Positions 9,574 to 17,249 of a DNA stretch of 64,000 bases are shown here, one piece after another (the stretch's first letter is position 1; each line of letters begins with the position of its first letter). A program made the position numbers and the translations under genes. The notes under the pieces are model-generated. The model ran no database searches and was not told where the DNA came from. It was given only the letters and a program-made list of their open reading frames with translations. The DNA is taken from the NCBI RefSeq assembly GCF_017573545.1, contig NZ_JAGEOK010000035.1:53522-117521 (forward strand). Reading direction: 5' to 3'. This DNA is from Actinomadura nitritigenes (lineage in GTDB: Bacteria; Actinomycetota; Actinomycetes; Streptosporangiales; Streptosporangiaceae).

Positions 9574-9789
9574 GATCGGGTGTTCGAGAGATTGGCAAGA
9601 GGGGTGTTCGGGTGGTGGGGTGGCGCTTGCGTACGGGGCCGCCCCTCCAAAGTCAAGGGCGCCTTCGGCGTCGCTTCGCGATGGACTTCGTCCACCCTTG
9701 ACTTCGGAGCCTCTGCGGCCCCTGAGGCAGCGTTATGGGCAGGCTCCGCCTGCCCCGCCCGGGTCGCGCCACCCCACCACCCCCTTCCG
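9574..9789 (+). repeat. left arm of a ~217-bp inverted repeat
   Basis: Starts GATCGGGTGTTCG and ends ACCACCCCCTTCCG. Its reverse complement is found at 11683-11901. Within the arm, GGTGGTGGGGTGGCGC (9611-9626) pairs with its complement at 9766-9781, and GGGGCCGCCCCTCC and AAAGTCAAGGG pair with CCCTTGACTT and GCGGCCCC further in, so the single arm can fold into one long imperfect hairpin. Confidence 0.85.
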
Positions 9790-9909
9790 TCAGGAGCCAG
9801 GCCCTGCGAGGGTTCCAGAGAACAAAATCTGCAAGGGCACACTTGCCTTTCCCGTCGAAATACCGAACGGAATGTGCCGTGAACGGCCTCGAATGTCGGT
9901 CACAGCGGG

Positions 9910-9915
9910 TACTAT
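9910..9915 (+). promoter_or_regulatory. -10 element (TACTAT) of the HNH gene
   Basis: TACTAT ends 6 nt before the ATG at 9922, which puts the transcription start at or next to the A of the start codon. No ribosome binding site precedes the gene, so it is probably translated from a leaderless mRNA. Confidence 0.5.
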
Positions 9916-9921
9916 TTACGT

Positions 9922-11199
9922 ATGCAATCAGTGACGGTCGAGCTTGAGGCCGCGTCCACCATGGAACTGGTGAACGCGCTCTCAACCATCGCCACTGAAC
10001 TCGCCCAACGCGAAGCCCCGGAATCGGCAGCCGCGTGCCTAGAGTTGACTGAGACCCTCGTGGCCGCGTCCGATATGCAGGAAAGCGCGCTCGCCGCATT
10101 CATCGGCCGAGTCGACGCGACCAAGGAGCAGGCCCGGTGGGGATATCCCTCCACCCAGGCATGGCTGCGGTCGAGATTGGGCATGCGCGACAACCGCGCC
10201 AAGGAGCGACTCACTCTCGCCCGGCAGCGGCACCGCCTTCCACTGGTGGCTGAGCAGCTCGCAGCCGGGGAGCTGTCCTACGGTTACGCCGTCACCGTCG
10301 CCGACTCGGTCTCGCGTTTGGACGACACCGACTGCGCCGAGGCCGAGGCGGCCCTGCTCGGTTTCGTTGACCAGGGCTTCTCGGCGGGGAAGGTCGCCGC
10401 GTTCGGGCGCCGTATTCGCGACCTCATCGCCGAGCGCGACGACAGCGAAGACGCGCCGGATGAGGACACCAAGCACGGTTACGACAAGTCGTGGCTCACC
10501 ACCACCCGATCGCTGGACGGCGGCCGCTACGTCAAAGGGTGGCTGAACCCCGAAGACGCCGCGATCTGGGACGGCGTCCTGGCTCCGCTGGCCAAGCCGG
10601 CCGGACCCGACGACCACCGCGACCTCCCCGAACGCACCGCAGCCGCCCTGACGAGCGTCCTGTCCGGCGGACACAAAGCCTCCAAGGTCACCGTCATCTG
10701 CGACCTGGAGACGCTCACCGGCGGCAACGCCCCCGCCCGCCTCACCGACGGCACTCCCATCCCCGCCGCGCAGGCACGACGCATCGCCCTGGCCGCCGGA
10801 GTCTCACCCCTGCTCCTCGGACGCGGGAACACCCCGCTCTACCTGGGCTACCGGGAACGGTTCGCCTCCGCAGCACAACGACAGGTGCTGGAAACGCTCT
10901 ACCCCTCCTGCGCGGTACGCGGATGCGAAGTGCCCGGGACACTGTGCGAGGTCGACCATGTCCACGGTTGGGCACTCGGGCGGTCGCCGACCGACATCGA
11001 TCAGCTCGCCCTCACCTGCGGGTGGCACAACCGGTTCAAGCACACCAACCCCGACCAGATCCAGATCGGCAAGGATCACGACGGGCGATACGTCTATCGG
11101 CTACTCCCACCGGCCGACGCCAGGGGATCCACAACCGGGGCCGGACCACCGGGAAGCATCGGCCCGCCCGACAACCCCGCCCTCGACTGGGCCGCATAA
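9922..11199 (+). CDS. DUF222/HNH endonuclease (13E12 repeat family-like)
   Basis: 425 residues. Residues about 30-270 form the helical DUF222 region. The C-terminal HNH nuclease domain begins near residue 330: CAVRGC, then CEVDHVHGW with the catalytic His, then LTCGWHNRFKH with the later metal-binding residues. The Cys pairs probably bind a structural zinc. HNH enzymes nick or cut DNA with a single divalent metal. These proteins occur in many copies in actinomycete genomes; their job is not settled. The reading frame is intact with both parts of the HNH motif, so it may be active. It lies exactly between two inverted repeats and has its own leaderless-type promoter. Its GC content is slightly lower than that of its neighbours. 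Confidence 0.85.
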   Translation: MQSVTVELEAASTMELVNALSTIATELAQREAPESAAACLELTETLVAASDMQESALAAFIGRVDATKEQARWGYPSTQAWLRSRLGMRDNRAKERLTLARQRHRLPLVAEQLAAGELSYGYAVTVADSVSRLDDTDCAEAEAALLGFVDQGFSAGKVAAFGRRIRDLIAERDDSEDAPDEDTKHGYDKSWLTTTRSLDGGRYVKGWLNPEDAAIWDGVLAPLAKPAGPDDHRDLPERTAAALTSVLSGGHKASKVTVICDLETLTGGNAPARLTDGTPIPAAQARRIALAAGVSPLLLGRGNTPLYLGYRERFASAAQRQVLETLYPSCAVRGCEVPGTLCEVDHVHGWALGRSPTDIDQLALTCGWHNRFKHTNPDQIQIGKDHDGRYVYRLLPPADARGSTTGAGPPGSIGPPDNPALDWAA

Positions 11200-11682
11200 C
11201 CGCACCACCCCGACACACCGCACCCGGCCATGCCCTGCACCGGTCTACCGCCCGCATCCACCCCGGTGACGGGCGGCCCCGGCATGCCCACACCACAGGC
11301 GACAACGACCCCACACCGGGCCGCGCATACCCCACCAGACAGCCCGCAGCGAAACCGCCCGAGCCAACCCGGCCACTATGCCGCCCAGCAGCACCGACCC
11401 AACCCACACCACCCTGGACTCGGGCCGCATCACCACCCCGCCCCGGCGACACGGCGCCCGGCCGCGCCCGGCGCCGGGCCATTCGCACCCACCCCCACGA
11501 AGGGCGATCCAGCCTCCCTCCATGACAGCGCCATGCCAACACGGAAGCGCGATACCGGTGCAACGGCCAAGGATGCCCTGCGAACTCAGCGCATTACCCC
11601 TACAGGCCGCAATGCCAGAGCCATCGCCAACACCGAATCCCAACGTCTCCCATCGTCTCTGACGACTTCACGGATGAAGTGC
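11200..11682. other. gene-free stretch between the HNH gene and the right repeat arm
   Basis: 483 bp rich in ACC/CCC triplets. Open frames here are composition artefacts with no recognisable motif and no ribosome sites. It may be old coding DNA lost to decay, but nothing supports a specific call. Confidence 0.4.
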
Positions 11683-11901
11683 CGGAAGGGGGTGGTGGGG
11701 TGGCGCGACCCGGGGCGGGGCAGGCGGAGCCTGCCCCTTAACGCTGCCTCAGGGGCCGCAGAGGCTCCAAAGTCAAGGGTGGACGAAGTCCATCGCGAAG
11801 CGACGCCGAAGGCGCCCTTGACTTTGGAGGGGCGGCCCCGTACGCCAGCGTCACCCCACCACCCGAACACCCCTCTTGCCAATCTCCCGAACACCCGATC
11901 C
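11683..11901 (-). repeat. right arm of the ~217-bp inverted repeat
   Basis: Reverse complement of 9574-9789. Differences are few, for example an A/G change and a T/G change near 11850, and short G-run length changes near 11720. It keeps the same internal hairpin pairing as the left arm, including the two AAGTCAAGGG-type strands around the central TTCG-rich tip. Confidence 0.85.
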
Positions 11902-12079
11902 CCCAATACACGCCCGACAACCCCACCCCACCCAGACCCCATCCGATTCAAGCCGCCCCCACCCCTAAGGGCTCCTATCAGCTAATGCACACCGCGCCCT
12001 CAACAAGGCTCAGAAATACGACCCCACCAGAACGCCACTCCCGCCGATTATCACCTCAGCCACCCGATCAAGCAGAAAA

Positions 12080-12700
12080 GGCGTAGAGATAGCCAACGGG
12101 CAGGGCTTGTTGCCGTTGTCGGCGGCCTCGTCCTTGGCCAGGACGCAGACGAACCGCGCCGCCGGTCGCGTCGACGCTGGAGACGCGGCCGTCCGTCGTG
12201 AAGGTGAGGGCGCCGTCGGCGAGGCGAGCGTCGCGTGCCGACACAGTCCGCATCTGGGTGTCGACCGCCCGGACGACGCTGTCCACGCTCGCAGGGCCAC
12301 CGGGCCACCGGGCCACCAGGCCACCGGGCCACCAGGCCGCCGGGGAAACCGGCGCGGCCTCCGCGGGCGCGCCACCGCACCCTGCCAGTAGCCGCGTCGA
12401 GGCAGTGGAGATGGTCGGTGCTGGAGACGGCGACGTAGCTGCCGGGGCCGTCAGCGAACGGGGAGAGCCGTCCGCCTGCGGAGACACTCCAGCGGAGCCC
12501 TCCGGTGCCGGGATCGAGTGCCTGGAGGGTGCCTTGGTCATCGGGCTCGTTGCGGGCGGTGGTTAGCCGCGGTGTCGGCGCGTAGAGCTTGCCTTCGAAG
12601 GACGCCTAGAACGGTGGCGGATGCGGTCATCGAGTGCGTGAACAGGTCGGCGTTCCCTGAGCCTGAGGTGATGTGTCCGTCGTCCGCAGTGGTGGAGGTT
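12080..12700 (-). pseudogene. frameshifted remnant of a PQQ-like beta-propeller protein
   Basis: Reading the minus strand in shifting frames gives pieces typical of pyrrolo-quinoline-quinone-like beta-propeller repeats: ADLFTHSMTASATV (about 12645), EGKLYAPTPRL, then GTLQALDPGTGGLRWSVSAG (about 12533-12475), then HLHCLDAATGRVRWRARG (about 12415-12362), and finally a short tail in yet another frame. LDPGTGGLRW and LDAATGRVRW are the classic repeat units. Several frame changes and at least one in-frame stop separate the pieces, and no start remains. Such propellers are often fused to Ser/Thr kinases or exported lipoproteins. The decay next to the HNH element suggests an old insertion or deletion event. 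Confidence 0.5.
12294..12344 (+). repeat. short tandem repeat, ~9-bp unit GGGCCACCG/GGCCACCAG
   Basis: About five imperfect copies of a 9-bp unit inside the broken PQQ-type gene, at a point where its frame is lost. Slippage here may have caused or followed the loss of function. Confidence 0.6.
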
Positions 12701-12911
12701 GCTTCCGCAGCGGTTCCGCCCGGTCGTCCTGGTGCAGAGGTCCGGGCTCTGGCCACATCCGGAGGCGAGTGCGGCGGCGCCCGCCGGGGCGTGGCCCGCA
12801 GGAACGTGCGGCGCGGCACCGTCCCGTCCGCCGTCTGTCTCCCACCCTCCGGCAACGGGCGAATGGTCGTGGATGCCGGTGCGCGTCCGGTACACGGCGC
12901 CGTGTTGCAGG

Positions 12912-13550
12912 ATGGAGGGCATGCGTGCACGACCGATCACGCCCGAACGGGCGGTCGAGGAGGTGTGCGGCCGGATCGCGGGGGCGCCGCGCGAGATGTG
13001 GCGGCGGGTGGCGGTGGACGGGCCGCCGGCGGCGGAGCCGTGGGTGCTCGCGGATGCGCTGGTAGGGCCGTTGCGCGCGGCGGGACGTGACGTGGTTCGG
13101 GTGTCGGCGCGTGATTTCCTCCGCCCGGCGTCGCTGCGGTACGAGTTCGGCCGTGAGGACCCGGACGTGTTCTACGACCAGTGGCTCGACGTGGGCGGGC
13201 TCGTGCGGGAGGTGCTGGGGCCGCTGGAGCCGGGCGGGTCGGGGAAGGTGCTGCCGAGCCTGTGGGACAGCGAGCTGGACCGCGCCACACGCGCGCGGTA
13301 CACGGCTGTGCTGCCGGGCGGTGTCGTGCTGCTGGACGGTGCGCTGCTGCTGGGCCGGGGCCTTCCGCTCGACCTGGTCGTCCATCTGACGCTGTCGCCG
13401 GGCGCGCTGGCACGCCGCACCCCCGACGAGGACGCCTGGACGCTGCCCGCGTTCGCCCGTTACGAGCGCGAGATGGAGCCGCTGCGGGCCGCCGACGTCG
13501 TCCTGAAGATGGACGACCCGCGCCACCCCGCGCTCGTGGAGTCCGTCTAG
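12912..13550 (+). CDS. uridine kinase-like P-loop family protein
   Basis: 212 residues from the ATG at 12912; a second ATG at 12921 (MRARPITPERAVEEV) is equally possible and neither has a well-spaced ribosome site. The layout follows actinomycete uridine kinase-like proteins: a VAVDGPPAAE segment where the P-loop should be, VSARDFLRPASLRYEFG, then PDVFYDQWLDVGGLVREV, the substrate-loop region, then VVLLDGALLL and the family ending with RYEREMEPLRAADVVLKMDDP. The P-loop is odd: VDGPPAAEPW lacks the usual GxxGxGK[ST], so ATP binding is doubtful and this may be an inactive relative. Its stop codon shares CTAG with the stop of the opposing gene. Confidence 0.65.
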   Translation: MEGMRARPITPERAVEEVCGRIAGAPREMWRRVAVDGPPAAEPWVLADALVGPLRAAGRDVVRVSARDFLRPASLRYEFGREDPDVFYDQWLDVGGLVREVLGPLEPGGSGKVLPSLWDSELDRATRARYTAVLPGGVVLLDGALLLGRGLPLDLVVHLTLSPGALARRTPDEDAWTLPAFARYEREMEPLRAADVVLKMDDPRHPALVESV

Positions 13551-13924
13551 GCGCGCCATTCCTCGTTGTAGTCGGGGTGGTGGGCGTAGGCGAGCGCGAG
13601 GAGGCGGAGGGTCTGTTCGCGGACGGCCTGGGCGGCCTGCTGTTCGGGGGTGGCCCGGCCCTGGGCGATGATCCAGGCGTGTTTCTCGTGGTCGTCGACG
13701 AGCTGCCGCCGGGCGGCGACCTCCTGGAGGGCGCGGGACGGGTCGTGGCGGGCGATGTGCTCGGCGTAGGCCTCGGTCTCCGCCGACGCGACGAGGGCCG
13801 GCTCGCCGTCGGCGTCGAGGTGGACGGCGCCGGAGGGGCCGGCCGCCCAGGACCCCCCGGAGCAGGCCTGGGCGACCTGTTCGTCCTTGGCGAGGCGGGC
13901 GCGCAGAAACTCCACCAGATCCAT
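13547..13924 (-). CDS. DUF6221-like small protein
   Basis: 125 residues, acidic and helical, no membrane segment. MDLVEFLRARLAKDEQVAQAC, AEHIARHDPSRALQEVAARR and ALAYAHHPDYNEEWR match the small actinomycete family annotated as DUF6221, function unknown; these are sometimes found near phage or plasmid genes. The ATG at 13924 was chosen because the N-terminus then fits the family; an extension to 13969 has no support. It converges on the uridine kinase-like gene; the two stop codons lie within one CTAG palindrome (13547-13550). Confidence 0.7.
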   Translation of the reverse strand: MDLVEFLRARLAKDEQVAQACSGGSWAAGPSGAVHLDADGEPALVASAETEAYAEHIARHDPSRALQEVAARRQLVDDHEKHAWIIAQGRATPEQQAAQAVREQTLRLLALAYAHHPDYNEEWRA

Positions 13925-13964
13925 GCGCCCATCCTGCCTCGCGGGGACGACATCGGCGCCCGGA

Positions 13965-13970
13965 TACACT
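13965..13970 (+). promoter_or_regulatory. -10 element (TACACT) of lipB
   Basis: TACACT lies 17 nt before the lipB ATG and is followed by GGGGAGG, a ribosome site 5 nt before the start. The expected leader is therefore about 10 nt. No convincing -35 box is seen. Confidence 0.4.
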
Positions 13971-13987
13971 CACGACGGGGAGGATCC

Positions 13988-14698
13988 ATGTCATTGACGA
14001 CATCCCACGGCGAGCCGGGCACGGTACGGACCGGGCTGCGCGCGCGCCGCGAGGGAGGGCCGCTGCGCGTGGTCGAGAGCGAGCTCGTCGACTACGCCGA
14101 GGCGATCGCGACCATGGAGCAGATGGTGCGGGACCGGCAGGCCGGGGCCGCCGACGACACACTCTGGATCCTGTCGCATCCGCGCACGTACACGGTGGGG
14201 CGGCGGACGCCGCCGGAGGAGCGGCCCGACCCGGCGCTCGGCATCCCCGTGGTGGAGGTGCGGCGCGGCGGGAAGCTCACCTACCACTCGCCGGAGCAGA
14301 TCGTCGGGTACCCCGTCCTGAAGCTCGCCGACCAGCGGGACGTGGTGGGGCTGCTGCGCGACATCGAGGTCCTGCTGGTCGGGGTGCTCGGCGAGCTGGG
14401 CATCGAGGCGGAGCGGCGCGACACCCCGCCGGGCAGCCCGCTGCTGACGGGGGTGTGGACGGCGGAGGGCCGCAAGATCGTTTCGCTGGGGATGCACATC
14501 TCGCGGGGCGTGAGCGCGCACGGGTTCTCGATGGACGTCGACGCCGACCCGGCGCCGTGGACGTGGGCGGTGCCGTGCGGGATGCCGGACGTGGAGATGA
14601 CGTCGGTGTGCCGGGAGCGGGAGCGGCGCGGGCTGGCTCCGGTCACGCAGGCGGAGGTGCGGCGGCTGATCGCGGACGCCTGGCGGCGCGAGGCCTGA
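13988..14698 (+). CDS. lipB: lipoyl(octanoyl) transferase LipB
   Basis: 236 residues. LipB moves octanoate from octanoyl-ACP to lipoyl domains of 2-oxoacid dehydrogenases and GcvH in the cytoplasm, the first step of lipoate biosynthesis. The active-site blocks are visible: RRGGKLTYHSPEQ (usually RGGxxTYHGPGQ), GRKIVSLGMHISRGVSAHGF with the catalytic Lys, and VPCGMPDVEMTSV with the catalytic Cys. The Glu in place of Gly in HSPEQ is a mild departure. GGGGAGG 5 nt upstream supports the ATG at 13988. lipA is not adjacent in this window. Confidence 0.93.
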   Translation: MSLTTSHGEPGTVRTGLRARREGGPLRVVESELVDYAEAIATMEQMVRDRQAGAADDTLWILSHPRTYTVGRRTPPEERPDPALGIPVVEVRRGGKLTYHSPEQIVGYPVLKLADQRDVVGLLRDIEVLLVGVLGELGIEAERRDTPPGSPLLTGVWTAEGRKIVSLGMHISRGVSAHGFSMDVDADPAPWTWAVPCGMPDVEMTSVCRERERRGLAPVTQAEVRRLIADAWRREA

Positions 14699-14716
14699 GC
14701 ACGGCCCGAGCCGCGA

Positions 14717-14757
14717 CCGGGGGCCTGAGGGGCGGACCGTCGCCGGCCCGCCCCCGG
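14717..14757. terminator. hairpin between convergent lipB and lipase genes
   Basis: CCGGGGGC (14717-14724) pairs with GCCCCCGG (14750-14757). No T tract follows, as is common in high-GC actinomycetes. The position lets it serve both converging genes. Confidence 0.55.
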
Positions 14758-14762
14758 AAGAG

Positions 14763-16031
14763 CTACTTGGCGGAGCAGTTGCCCTGGACGGGCTTACCGG
14801 CGAAGCGGTCGGCGAGGAAGCTCATCATGTCCCCCTCGCTCTCGAGCAGGCCGGTCGCGTGCTCGGCGAGCGGATAGCTCTTGTAGGTGACGTTGGCGCC
14901 CCGGGCGCACCAGTCGTGGTCGAGGGTCTCGGCCTGCTTCGCCGGGATGATCTCGTCCAGCAGCGCCTGTGCCTGGAAGACGGGGACGTTCGGCGCGGTG
15001 GAGCCGAGCTTGTTCTCGTCCAGCCGGGCCTGCCACTGCGGGGTGTCCAGCGGGTTGCTCGTGGTGTAGTCGCCGATCTTCTTGAAGGCGGTCTGGAGCA
15101 CGGTGAGCGGGCCGTCGACGCTGACCAGGCACATGTCCTCGGCCTTCGCGAGCAGTGCGCGCCCGTTGTCGTTGAGGTAGCCGTCGAGCTTCAGTTCGGG
15201 GTAGGCGGCGTCGTAGCCGACGGCGGCCATGAACATCAGCGCGACGAACGGTCCGCCGTCGAGGCTCGCGGCGACGGCGCGCAGGTCGGCGGGGACGCCG
15301 CCGGCGGCGACGCCCTTGAGGTCGAGGTCGGGCGCGTAGGACGCCGCGAGTTCGGCGGCCCATCCGGCGGACGTCCCGCCCTGCGAGTAGCCCTTGATCG
15401 CGACGGGGGCGCCGGCGAGCCCGGCGTCCGGGAGGCGTTCGGCGGCGCGCGCCATGTTGAGCACGGCCATCCCCTGGGAACGGCCGACCTCGTAGGTGTG
15501 CTGGCCGGGGGTACCGAGGCCCTCCATGTCGGTGACGGCGACGGCCCAGCCCTGGTTGAGGGCGTCGATGATGAACAGTTCCTCGTAGTCCAGGCCCTGG
15601 GTGAGGGTGTAGGACGGGGCGCAGGAGTCGCCGAGCCCGCGCGTCCCGACGGCGTAGGAGACGAGGGGGCGCTTGCCGGTGCCCTGCCACGGCTTGTCCG
15701 GGACGAGGACGGTGCCGGACACGGCGGTCGGGGCGCCGGCGACGGTCTGCGACCGGTACAGCACCTGCCAGGACTTCACTCCGCCGTAGGGCGAGTGCCC
15801 GATCGGGTCGACGGTGAAGAGCGACGGGCGGGAGCGGATGACGTCGCCCGGCTGCCCGGCGGGCAGCGGCGAGGGCGGCCGGTAGAACGGGTCCTGGGCG
15901 GGAGGCTGGGCGGGAGGCGCGGTGTCCTGCGGCGCGGCGGCGGCGGTCCCCTGCAGGGCGGCCGCCGTCATGGCGGCGCCGGCGCAGGACGCCAGCACGG
16001 CGCGCAGGGCCCGGCGGGCACTGCTGTGCAT
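14763..16031 (-). CDS. secreted lipase (LIP family, alpha/beta hydrolase)
   Basis: 422 residues beginning with a signal peptide: HSSARRALRAVL, a hydrophobic stretch, and a likely cut after ALQGTAAAA. The mature protein matches the secretory lipase (LIP, PF03583) family, which hydrolyses acylglycerols or esters outside the cell. The nucleophile elbow is GYSQGG near residue 213; the likely Asp is in LLDEIIPAKQAE and the likely His in YPLAEHATG, in family order. Three or four Cys may form disulfides. The ATG at 16031 is preceded by GAAGGG; 24 further in-frame residues upstream do not look like a signal peptide. A palindrome at 16095-16113 lies in its promoter region. Confidence 0.88.
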   Translation of the reverse strand: MHSSARRALRAVLASCAGAAMTAAALQGTAAAAPQDTAPPAQPPAQDPFYRPPSPLPAGQPGDVIRSRPSLFTVDPIGHSPYGGVKSWQVLYRSQTVAGAPTAVSGTVLVPDKPWQGTGKRPLVSYAVGTRGLGDSCAPSYTLTQGLDYEELFIIDALNQGWAVAVTDMEGLGTPGQHTYEVGRSQGMAVLNMARAAERLPDAGLAGAPVAIKGYSQGGTSAGWAAELAASYAPDLDLKGVAAGGVPADLRAVAASLDGGPFVALMFMAAVGYDAAYPELKLDGYLNDNGRALLAKAEDMCLVSVDGPLTVLQTAFKKIGDYTTSNPLDTPQWQARLDENKLGSTAPNVPVFQAQALLDEIIPAKQAETLDHDWCARGANVTYKSYPLAEHATGLLESEGDMMSFLADRFAGKPVQGNCSAK

Positions 16032-16094
16032 GACGGTGAACCCTTCGTGTCGTCCCCCGTGCCGTCCGGGTGACGGCGAGCCGACCCTAAGGTA

Positions 16095-16113
16095 ATTGGA
16101 CACTTAATCCAAT
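16095..16113. promoter_or_regulatory. palindrome upstream of the lipase gene, candidate operator
   Basis: ATTGGA-CACTTAA-TCCAAT, 6-bp perfect arms around a 7-nt centre, 64 bp upstream of the lipase start in a low-GC patch where a promoter is expected. TetR- or MarR-type dimers bind sites of this shape; the binding protein is not known. Confidence 0.4.
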
Positions 16114-16122
16114 GCGCGCCGG

Positions 16123-16147
16123 GACAGATCCGCGGGCCCGATCTGTC
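16123..16147. terminator. inverted repeat GACAGATC/GATCTGTC, probable terminator or second operator
   Basis: Perfect 8-bp arms with a 9-nt GC-rich spacer, about 90 bp downstream of the methyltransferase gene (minus strand) and upstream of the lipase. It could end the methyltransferase transcript, or act as an operator for the lipase. Without a T tract the first role is not certain. Confidence 0.4.
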
Positions 16148-16238
16148 AACCGCCTCACAAGACCCGTGCGGCCCGCCGCGCCTCGGAGCCGGGACCAGGG
16201 CCGGAGCCGGGACCGGAGCCGATCCGCCCGGGGGCGCG

Positions 16239-17036
16239 TCAGGACGTCTTGGCGCCGACCCCGCAGAGGAAGTAGCCGCCGGCGGCGCCGATCGTGCCGG
16301 TGCCGGGGTCGGGGCGCCATTCGTCCAGCTGGACCAGCCCCGGCTCCAGCAGCGTCCAGCCGTCGAAGAAGCGCAGCTGCTGTTCGCGGCTGCGGTGCGT
16401 CATGCCCGTGTTGGCGTTGCCGTAGACCTGGGTCGAGTTCTCCGTGACCGCGTCGTCGCCGGTGATGTGCGAGATCACGACGTGGCTGCCGGGCGGCAGG
16501 GCGTCGCGCAGCGCCGCGACGGACCCGTGGGGGTCCTCCTCGTCGCTCAGGCAGTGCAGGACGGCCAGCAGCATCAGCCCGACCGGCTCGCCGAAGTCGA
16601 TAGTCTCCCGCAGCACCGGGTCGGCGAGGATGCCCTCGACGTTCCGCAGGTCGTGCTCCAGGACGATCGTCCGGTCGTCGGTGGCGGTGAGGGCGCGCCC
16701 GTGCGCGACCACGACCGGGTCGACGTCGAGGTAGGCGACCCGCGCGTCCGGCACGAGCTCCCGGACGACCTCGTGGACGTTGCCGCGCGTCGGCAGGCCC
16801 GTCCCGACGTCGAGGAACTGCCGGACGCCCGACGCGGCGAGGTGCCGGGCGGCGCGCCGCAGAAAGGCCCGGTTGTGCCTGGCCAGGACGGGGGTGAACG
16901 GGGCGCGGGCGAGGATCTGCTCGGCCGCCTCCCGGTCGACCGCGTAGTTGTCCTTGCCGCCGAGGTAATAGTCGTACATGCGCGCCACGTTCGGTACATG
17001 CATGTCCATTTCGCGGGGCGCCCAGCCGTCGTCCAC
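16239..17036 (-). CDS. SAM-dependent methyltransferase, PF04672 type (DUF574)
   Basis: 265 residues. The N-terminal signature ARMYDYYLGGKDNYAVDREAAE marks the actinomycete-specific Methyltransf_19 family; FLDVGTGLPTRGNVHE is the SAM-binding loop and VAYLDVDPVVVAHGRAL follows at the end of strand 2. The substrate is unknown for this family; members are numerous in Streptomyces and Actinomadura. The GTG at 17036 is chosen because GGAGGAG lies 9 nt upstream. A paralogue with the same signature is at 31264-32088. Confidence 0.88.
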   Translation of the reverse strand: MDDGWAPREMDMHVPNVARMYDYYLGGKDNYAVDREAAEQILARAPFTPVLARHNRAFLRRAARHLAASGVRQFLDVGTGLPTRGNVHEVVRELVPDARVAYLDVDPVVVAHGRALTATDDRTIVLEHDLRNVEGILADPVLRETIDFGEPVGLMLLAVLHCLSDEEDPHGSVAALRDALPPGSHVVISHITGDDAVTENSTQVYGNANTGMTHRSREQQLRFFDGWTLLEPGLVQLDEWRPDPGTGTIGAAGGYFLCGVGAKTS

Positions 17037-17236
17037 CTCGTGCCTCTCCTCCGGCTCCGGAGCGGCCTTCAGCCTAGCCCGCCGGGGTGAGCCGGATTCA
17101 CGTTTTCCCGGACGACCTCGCCCATCGCGGCCGGCCGTCCGGAAACGGCCGCTCCGCCGGCGGGCGCGCGGCGCGCGACGGCCGCGCCCGGCAGAGCCGC
17201 CGGCGGCCGGTGCTCGCGGGGCGGGCGCCGACTCCC

Positions 17237-17242
17237 TAGAGT
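17237..17242 (+). promoter_or_regulatory. -10 element (TAGAGT) of hsdM
   Basis: TAGAGT ends 7 nt before the GTG at 17250 and no ribosome site is present, which is the pattern of a leaderless transcript starting at the start codon. Confidence 0.45.
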
Positions 17243-17249
17243 CGCCGGT

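Larger units (their letters stand above)
9574..11901. mobile_element. candidate mobile element: HNH endonuclease gene bounded by long inverted repeats
   Basis: A single gene for a DUF222/HNH endonuclease (9922-11199) lies between two ~217-bp inverted repeats (9574-9789 and 11683-11901) that match at almost every position, with a handful of substitutions and small indels. The 13E12 repeat family of mycobacteria, which belongs to the same DUF222/HNH group, is a known multi-copy dispersed element, so a mobile origin is reasonable. No transposase or recombinase is present. A target-site duplication was not found by eye. The unit sits in the gap between the nar operon and a broken gene remnant. 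Confidence 0.55.

Noticed and set aside
11230..11985. 251-codon open frame after the HNH gene
   Set aside because: Its translation is Pro/Thr/His-rich and runs into the repeat arm; no motif or ribosome site.
12294..12344. Possible CRISPR array
   Set aside because: Units are 9 bp with no spacers; it is a simple tandem repeat inside a broken gene.
12627..14162. 511-codon open frame on the minus strand
   Set aside because: Runs across the kinase-like gene and lipB on the other strand and has no domain; a shadow.
16112..16447. 111-codon open frame on the plus strand
   Set aside because: Arg-rich translation overlapping the methyltransferase gene and the inverted repeats; shadow of a high-GC region.
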